Below, one piece after another: positions 60,685-64,000 of a stretch of DNA of 64,000 bases. Under the pieces are notes generated by a model that was not told the DNA's origin, ran no database searches, and saw only the letters and a list, made by a program, of their open reading frames with translations. Source of the DNA: Natrinema marinum (GTDB lineage Archaea; Halobacteriota; Halobacteria; Halobacteriales; Natrialbaceae); the NCBI RefSeq assembly GCF_024296685.1, contig NZ_CP100763.1, forward strand, positions 2,418,001 to 2,482,000. The letters run 5' to 3'. A program made the translations under genes and the position numbers. Positions within the stretch are counted from its first letter, which is position 1. Every line of letters starts with the position of its first letter.

Positions 60685-63219
60685 TCAGTCATCGCCCGCG
60701 GCCGTCGCCGCCGGCTCCGCCCCGTCCGCGACGCGGCTGACGTCGGCGTACCGCGCCCAGAGCGCGAGCATGCTCGGGAGGACGAGTACGCTTACGAGGA
60801 ACGAGGTGACGAGCGCGAGCACGACTAGCAATCCGAGGCTCTCGATCTGCGGATGCGGGTGCAACAGCAGCGCCAGGAACGCCGCTGCGGAGGTGAGCGT
60901 GCTGCCGAGCAACGCGCCGCCGGTCCCGATGACGGCCGCTTCGAGCGCCTCGTAGGCGCTCCCGCGGCGCTCGAGTTCCTGCGCGAAGCGATCGCTGACG
61001 TGGATGTTGTAGTCGATTCCGAGTCCGACGACGAGACTCATCAGGAGCGCGGTGAGCAGGGTCAAGGGCACGTCGAGCAGGAACATGCTCCCGATGACGA
61101 GCCCGGCGACGAGGACGATGGGAACGACGGTCACGGCCCCGAGGCTCGCGCTGCCCTCGGTCAGTCGATAGATGCCGATTAAGCTGACGGCGATCACACC
61201 CAGCGCGAGGGCCAATACGTAGAGGATTCCCTCCGTCACTTCGGCCAGTTCGGCCTGCATGACAGCAGCGGGACCGGCCGCGGTCGCGGTCAGGTCCGCG
61301 TCGCCGTTCTCGATCGCGGCGGCTGCCTCCTGCATCCCGTCGGCACGCTCGTCGGCCGTCTCGCTTCGGTCGACGGTGACGAGCAGCCGGAGGGATCGGT
61401 ACTCGCCCTCGTCCGTCCGTTCGATCACCTTCCCCGCCTCGTCGGGTGCGACCGCGAAGAGGCGGTCGTAGACCGACTCGAGGTCACGGTCCGGAACCCC
61501 GTCACCGTTCGCGTCAGCCCCCTCGAAGGTCGCGGCGAACGACTCGTTTTCCGCGGCGGCGGCCTCCATGACCGACAGTGGCGACACCACCGACTCGACA
61601 CCCTGCTGGTCAAACGCCACTCCCGTCTCGTGGGCCCGTTCGACCCCGTTGTTGACCTGCTCGAGGGTTCCGGGAGCCGTCACGTCGTCCTCGATCAGTA
61701 TTTGGGAGCGGCCCGTCTCGTCGTCGCTCGACTGGTATTGCTCCGTGACGTACAGCCGGTTCTCGATGAACGCCGACTCTTCCCAGGCCATGGGGCCGGG
61801 CAGGTCCGTCTTCCAGTCGGCGACGGGTTCGGTCCGCTGTTGGAAGCTCTCTTGCTCCAGTGCGGGCCACGCTGCCGCCCCGGCTGTTCCAGCGACGAGC
61901 GCGACGACGATGACGACGGGCGCGGCCCGCTTGGCGAGGCCGACGCTGCCGCCGAGCGCGCGCCGCAGGTAGCGGCCGTGACCGAGCGGTTCCTTGTGCC
62001 GATCGAGGCCGACGCGCTCGCAGAGGCCGTCGATGCTGATCTTCAGCGCGGGGACGAGCGTGACGAAGATGACGAATGCCGAGATGACGCCGAGCGTGAT
62101 CCCGATCGCCATGTTCCGGATCGAGGTCACCGGGTTGACGACGTTCGAGAGGAAGCCGATCGCCGTCGTCACCGTGACCAGTGCGAGCGCGACGGCGACC
62201 GACCGGACCGACCGCGTCATCGGCGGGCGGATCCCCTCGCCGTCTCCACGCTGTTCGCGATAGCGCATGAAGACGTGGAACCCGAAGTCGATGCTGATGC
62301 CGGCGATCATCACCGGCCCGATGATCATCGTGATTCCTGCCGAGACGCCTAACCAGCCCAAGATGCCGAACATCCAGACGATCGAGACGACGACGCCGAT
62401 CATCCCGACGATGACGTCGACGAGATCGCGGTAGGTGAATGCGAGAATGCCGAGGATGAGCGCCAGCGCGACCGGCAGGACGAGCGTCACCGTGTTCGAG
62501 TACATCTGCTGGTTGAGGTCGCCGACCGCGTGCTCGCCGAGAGTGAAGAAGGATGGCTCGTCGTGGTCGGCGGCCGCCTCGTAGAGTGCCCGCTGTGCGT
62601 CGCTTGGCGTCCCAGCCGACTCGGCCGCCCCATCCGTTTCGAAACGGAAGATCATCCGACGACTCTCAGCCGTCGCGGTTCCCGGTTCGTAGCTGCGGGG
62701 CAACAGCGAGAGCGCGCCCGACTCCGCGGTCAGCGTCTCCGCGACGAGCGCTTCGACCTCGTCGTCGTCGGTCGACTCGAGGGCTGCGATCTGTTCCTCG
62801 AGCGTCGCGTTCAGGTCGCCCGCCGCTCGCGTCGCGATCACGTTCGCGACGCCGGTGACGCCCCGCTCGCCAGCGAGCGCCGCCGACACCGACTCGTTTT
62901 TCAGCACCGTCCGCTGGTACTCGAGGGACTCGATCAAGGTCGCCTTCGAGAGCGCGTTGTCGCCTTCGTCTCGAACGTAGACGGCCGCGACCGAGACGTT
63001 CTCTCCCCGATTGCTCCCGTCGTCGTAGTGTTCGTCGATGTACGTCGCCTTCTGTGCGGCCGTCGTCTCGCCGACGTCGCCGCCGCCCGCCTGACTGGAC
63101 GTGTCGAGATTCCCCATCCCGACGACCATCCCGGCGGTCATGAGCAACAAAACGACGATCACGAGCCGATTGTGGCTCGTGACCGCGTCGATACACCCGT
63201 CGAGTACGTCTCGTACCAT
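60685..63219 (-). CDS. MMPL/RND-family membrane transporter
   Basis: An 844-residue protein with 12 spans in two halves, each a span, a large extracellular domain and five more spans. IIGPVMIAGISIDFGFHVFM and LLMSLVVGLGIDYNIHVSDR are the paired sterol-sensing/MMPL motifs (each with an Asp in span 4). The second extracellular domain includes GANANGDGVPDRDLESVYD-like Asp-rich sequence resembling a calcium loop. It probably exports lipids or hydrophobic solutes. The ATG at 63219 (MVRDVLDG) is preferred. Confidence 0.92.
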   Translation of the reverse strand: MVRDVLDGCIDAVTSHNRLVIVVLLLMTAGMVVGMGNLDTSSQAGGGDVGETTAAQKATYIDEHYDDGSNRGENVSVAAVYVRDEGDNALSKATLIESLEYQRTVLKNESVSAALAGERGVTGVANVIATRAAGDLNATLEEQIAALESTDDDEVEALVAETLTAESGALSLLPRSYEPGTATAESRRMIFRFETDGAAESAGTPSDAQRALYEAAADHDEPSFFTLGEHAVGDLNQQMYSNTVTLVLPVALALILGILAFTYRDLVDVIVGMIGVVVSIVWMFGILGWLGVSAGITMIIGPVMIAGISIDFGFHVFMRYREQRGDGEGIRPPMTRSVRSVAVALALVTVTTAIGFLSNVVNPVTSIRNMAIGITLGVISAFVIFVTLVPALKISIDGLCERVGLDRHKEPLGHGRYLRRALGGSVGLAKRAAPVVIVVALVAGTAGAAAWPALEQESFQQRTEPVADWKTDLPGPMAWEESAFIENRLYVTEQYQSSDDETGRSQILIEDDVTAPGTLEQVNNGVERAHETGVAFDQQGVESVVSPLSVMEAAAAENESFAATFEGADANGDGVPDRDLESVYDRLFAVAPDEAGKVIERTDEGEYRSLRLLVTVDRSETADERADGMQEAAAAIENGDADLTATAAGPAAVMQAELAEVTEGILYVLALALGVIAVSLIGIYRLTEGSASLGAVTVVPIVLVAGLVIGSMFLLDVPLTLLTALLMSLVVGLGIDYNIHVSDRFAQELERRGSAYEALEAAVIGTGGALLGSTLTSAAAFLALLLHPHPQIESLGLLVVLALVTSFLVSVLVLPSMLALWARYADVSRVADGAEPAATAAGDD

Positions 63220-63351
63220 GTCGTTTCCATCTCGAGGCGGAAATAGCATAAAAAGGGAATCACGGTTTCCGACCGTGAAACTCGCCGAGGGCCCGCGACT
63301 GCGGCCGGTCGGCAGACGGCCACCTATGCGCTCGAGGCGGCGGGCAGCCCG

Positions 63352-63702
63352 TTATAGTCCGCCGTCGACCGCCTCGTACTCGTGGGCGGCGCTCGAGGTA
63401 AGGAGAACGCCGATCACGCCGAGATAGCCGGCGAAGAACTCGATATCGAGGCCGTTCGTGACGACGACACCGAAGATACCCGCACCGAAGAGTCCGATCG
63501 CGTAGCCGAGTTTATCCGTCGATCGGTCGAATACGAACGCCTCGCGGGAGAGCAGCGCCGGGTACTGGACGACGAAATACGCCCAGCCGGTGTAAAGCGC
63601 ACCCACGCCGATTGCAGCGTAGACACTGGCTTCACCGAATCCGAACACGGCTCCGCAAGCGATCACGCCGACGCCGACTGCGATCGGAAGTGCGCGATCC
63701 AT
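63352..63702 (-). CDS. Four-span membrane protein, unknown function
   Basis: A 116-residue protein MDRALPIAVGVGVIACGAVF with about four hydrophobic segments and a short acidic tail (AHEYEAVDGGL). The ATG at 63702 is used because the upstream extension is promoter-like. It follows the same direction as the MMPL gene. Family not recognised. Confidence 0.7.
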   Translation of the reverse strand: MDRALPIAVGVGVIACGAVFGFGEASVYAAIGVGALYTGWAYFVVQYPALLSREAFVFDRSTDKLGYAIGLFGAGIFGVVVTNGLDIEFFAGYLGVIGVLLTSSAAHEYEAVDGGL

Positions 63703-63784
63703 ATCATCTTCGCGAACGCACCTGATAATAAGTATCGCGTACAAGCACAGCCGAAAGCGGGATCCGTCCGAGAACGAACGATAC

Positions 63785-64000
63785 TCAGTCCTCGCTCGAG
63801 CCCTCGAGCAGGGTCCAAAAGCGCTCGGTGTCGCCCTCGAAGCGCTCGAGCAACTCGCGCATCTCCGCGCGGTGGTCGTCGGTGATCTCGACGTGGACCA
63901 TCCCCTCGTCGGGTTGGCCGTAGACGACGCTTGCGCCGTCGGGTGCGGCGACGATGGCGGGCAGCGCGACCAGGTCCTCTTCGCCGTCGACGAGAATCGT
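63785..64000 (-). CDS. C-terminal part of a haloarchaeal protein cut by the window edge
   Basis: The last 71 codons of a gene running in from the right. It reads [20 protein letters not shown], then [20 protein letters not shown] and ends LLEGSSED. The alternating strand and helix pattern with an acidic end fits a small soluble protein. Not enough is present to name it. Confidence 0.65.
   Translation of the reverse strand, partial: TILVDGEEDLVALPAIVAAPDGASVVYGQPDEGMVHVEITDDHRAEMRELLERFEGDTERFWTLLEGSSED

Noticed and set aside
1-64000. CRISPR array or transposase/integrase genes
   Set aside because: No regularly spaced repeats and no recognisable transposase, integrase or insertion-sequence ends were seen, despite the CARF-type gene and the decayed genes at 46-47 kb.

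Overview
This window is chromosomal DNA from an extremely halophilic archaeon (class Halobacteria). The evidence is the high GC content, the very acidic proteome, TATA-like boxes 26-37 nt before start codons (leaderless transcripts), twin-arginine lipoproteins, and many families known mainly or only from haloarchaea (LWR-salt protein, HalOD1, DUF6149, DUF5778, DUF7344-type regulators). A member of the Natrialbales is my guess from general resemblance, not something the sequence proves. I see no rRNA, no convincing tRNA, no CRISPR array, no transposase and no replication origin.

Layout. 0-11 kb: truncated carB, a PAS/GAF sensor kinase with a degenerate receiver, a structured noncoding repeat (copy A), an ABC exporter with a zinc-ribbon regulator and two palindromes upstream, small haloarchaeal proteins and an FAD oxidoreductase. 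11-22 kb: DUF6149, a polysaccharide-deacetylase lipoprotein, an MFS transporter, two paralogous substrate-binding lipoproteins without permeases, a divergent Htr transducer with a long acidic tail, then thrB. 22-33 kb: repeat copy B, pdxS, an acetoacetate-decarboxylase-like protein, valS, a CARF-type regulator, an Mqo-like oxidoreductase. 33-42 kb: MaoC, a DUF3311/SSS symporter pair, dnaG, and a polyprenol cluster (DUF92, a degenerate cis-prenyltransferase, a DUF7344-like regulator, a catalytic cis-prenyltransferase).

42-46 kb: a haem-synthesis operon (fused AhbA-AhbB siroheme decarboxylase, Met8-like dehydrogenase, hemA). 46-48 kb: a small decayed area with a frameshifted glutaredoxin-like gene and the C-terminal half of an Lrp/AsnC regulator carrying an in-frame TGA. 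48-51 kb: three tightly packed NMT1-type binding-protein-fold genes, none with a signal peptide, divergent from a cupin gene across a shared palindrome. 51-64 kb: VOC protein, small regulators, LWR-salt protein, pterin dehydratase, Bat-like HTH protein, MATE exporter, geranylgeranyl-reductase-like protein, a cyclase/FAH catabolic pair, an MMPL transporter and a truncated gene at the edge.

The strongest leads are (1) the split cis-prenyltransferase, where one protein has the DGNRR catalytic motif but lacks the C-terminal RxG and its neighbour shows the reverse, (2) the two structured noncoding repeats, (3) the signal-less binding-protein triplet with its divergent operator, and (4) the orphan binding-lipoprotein pair beside an Htr transducer.
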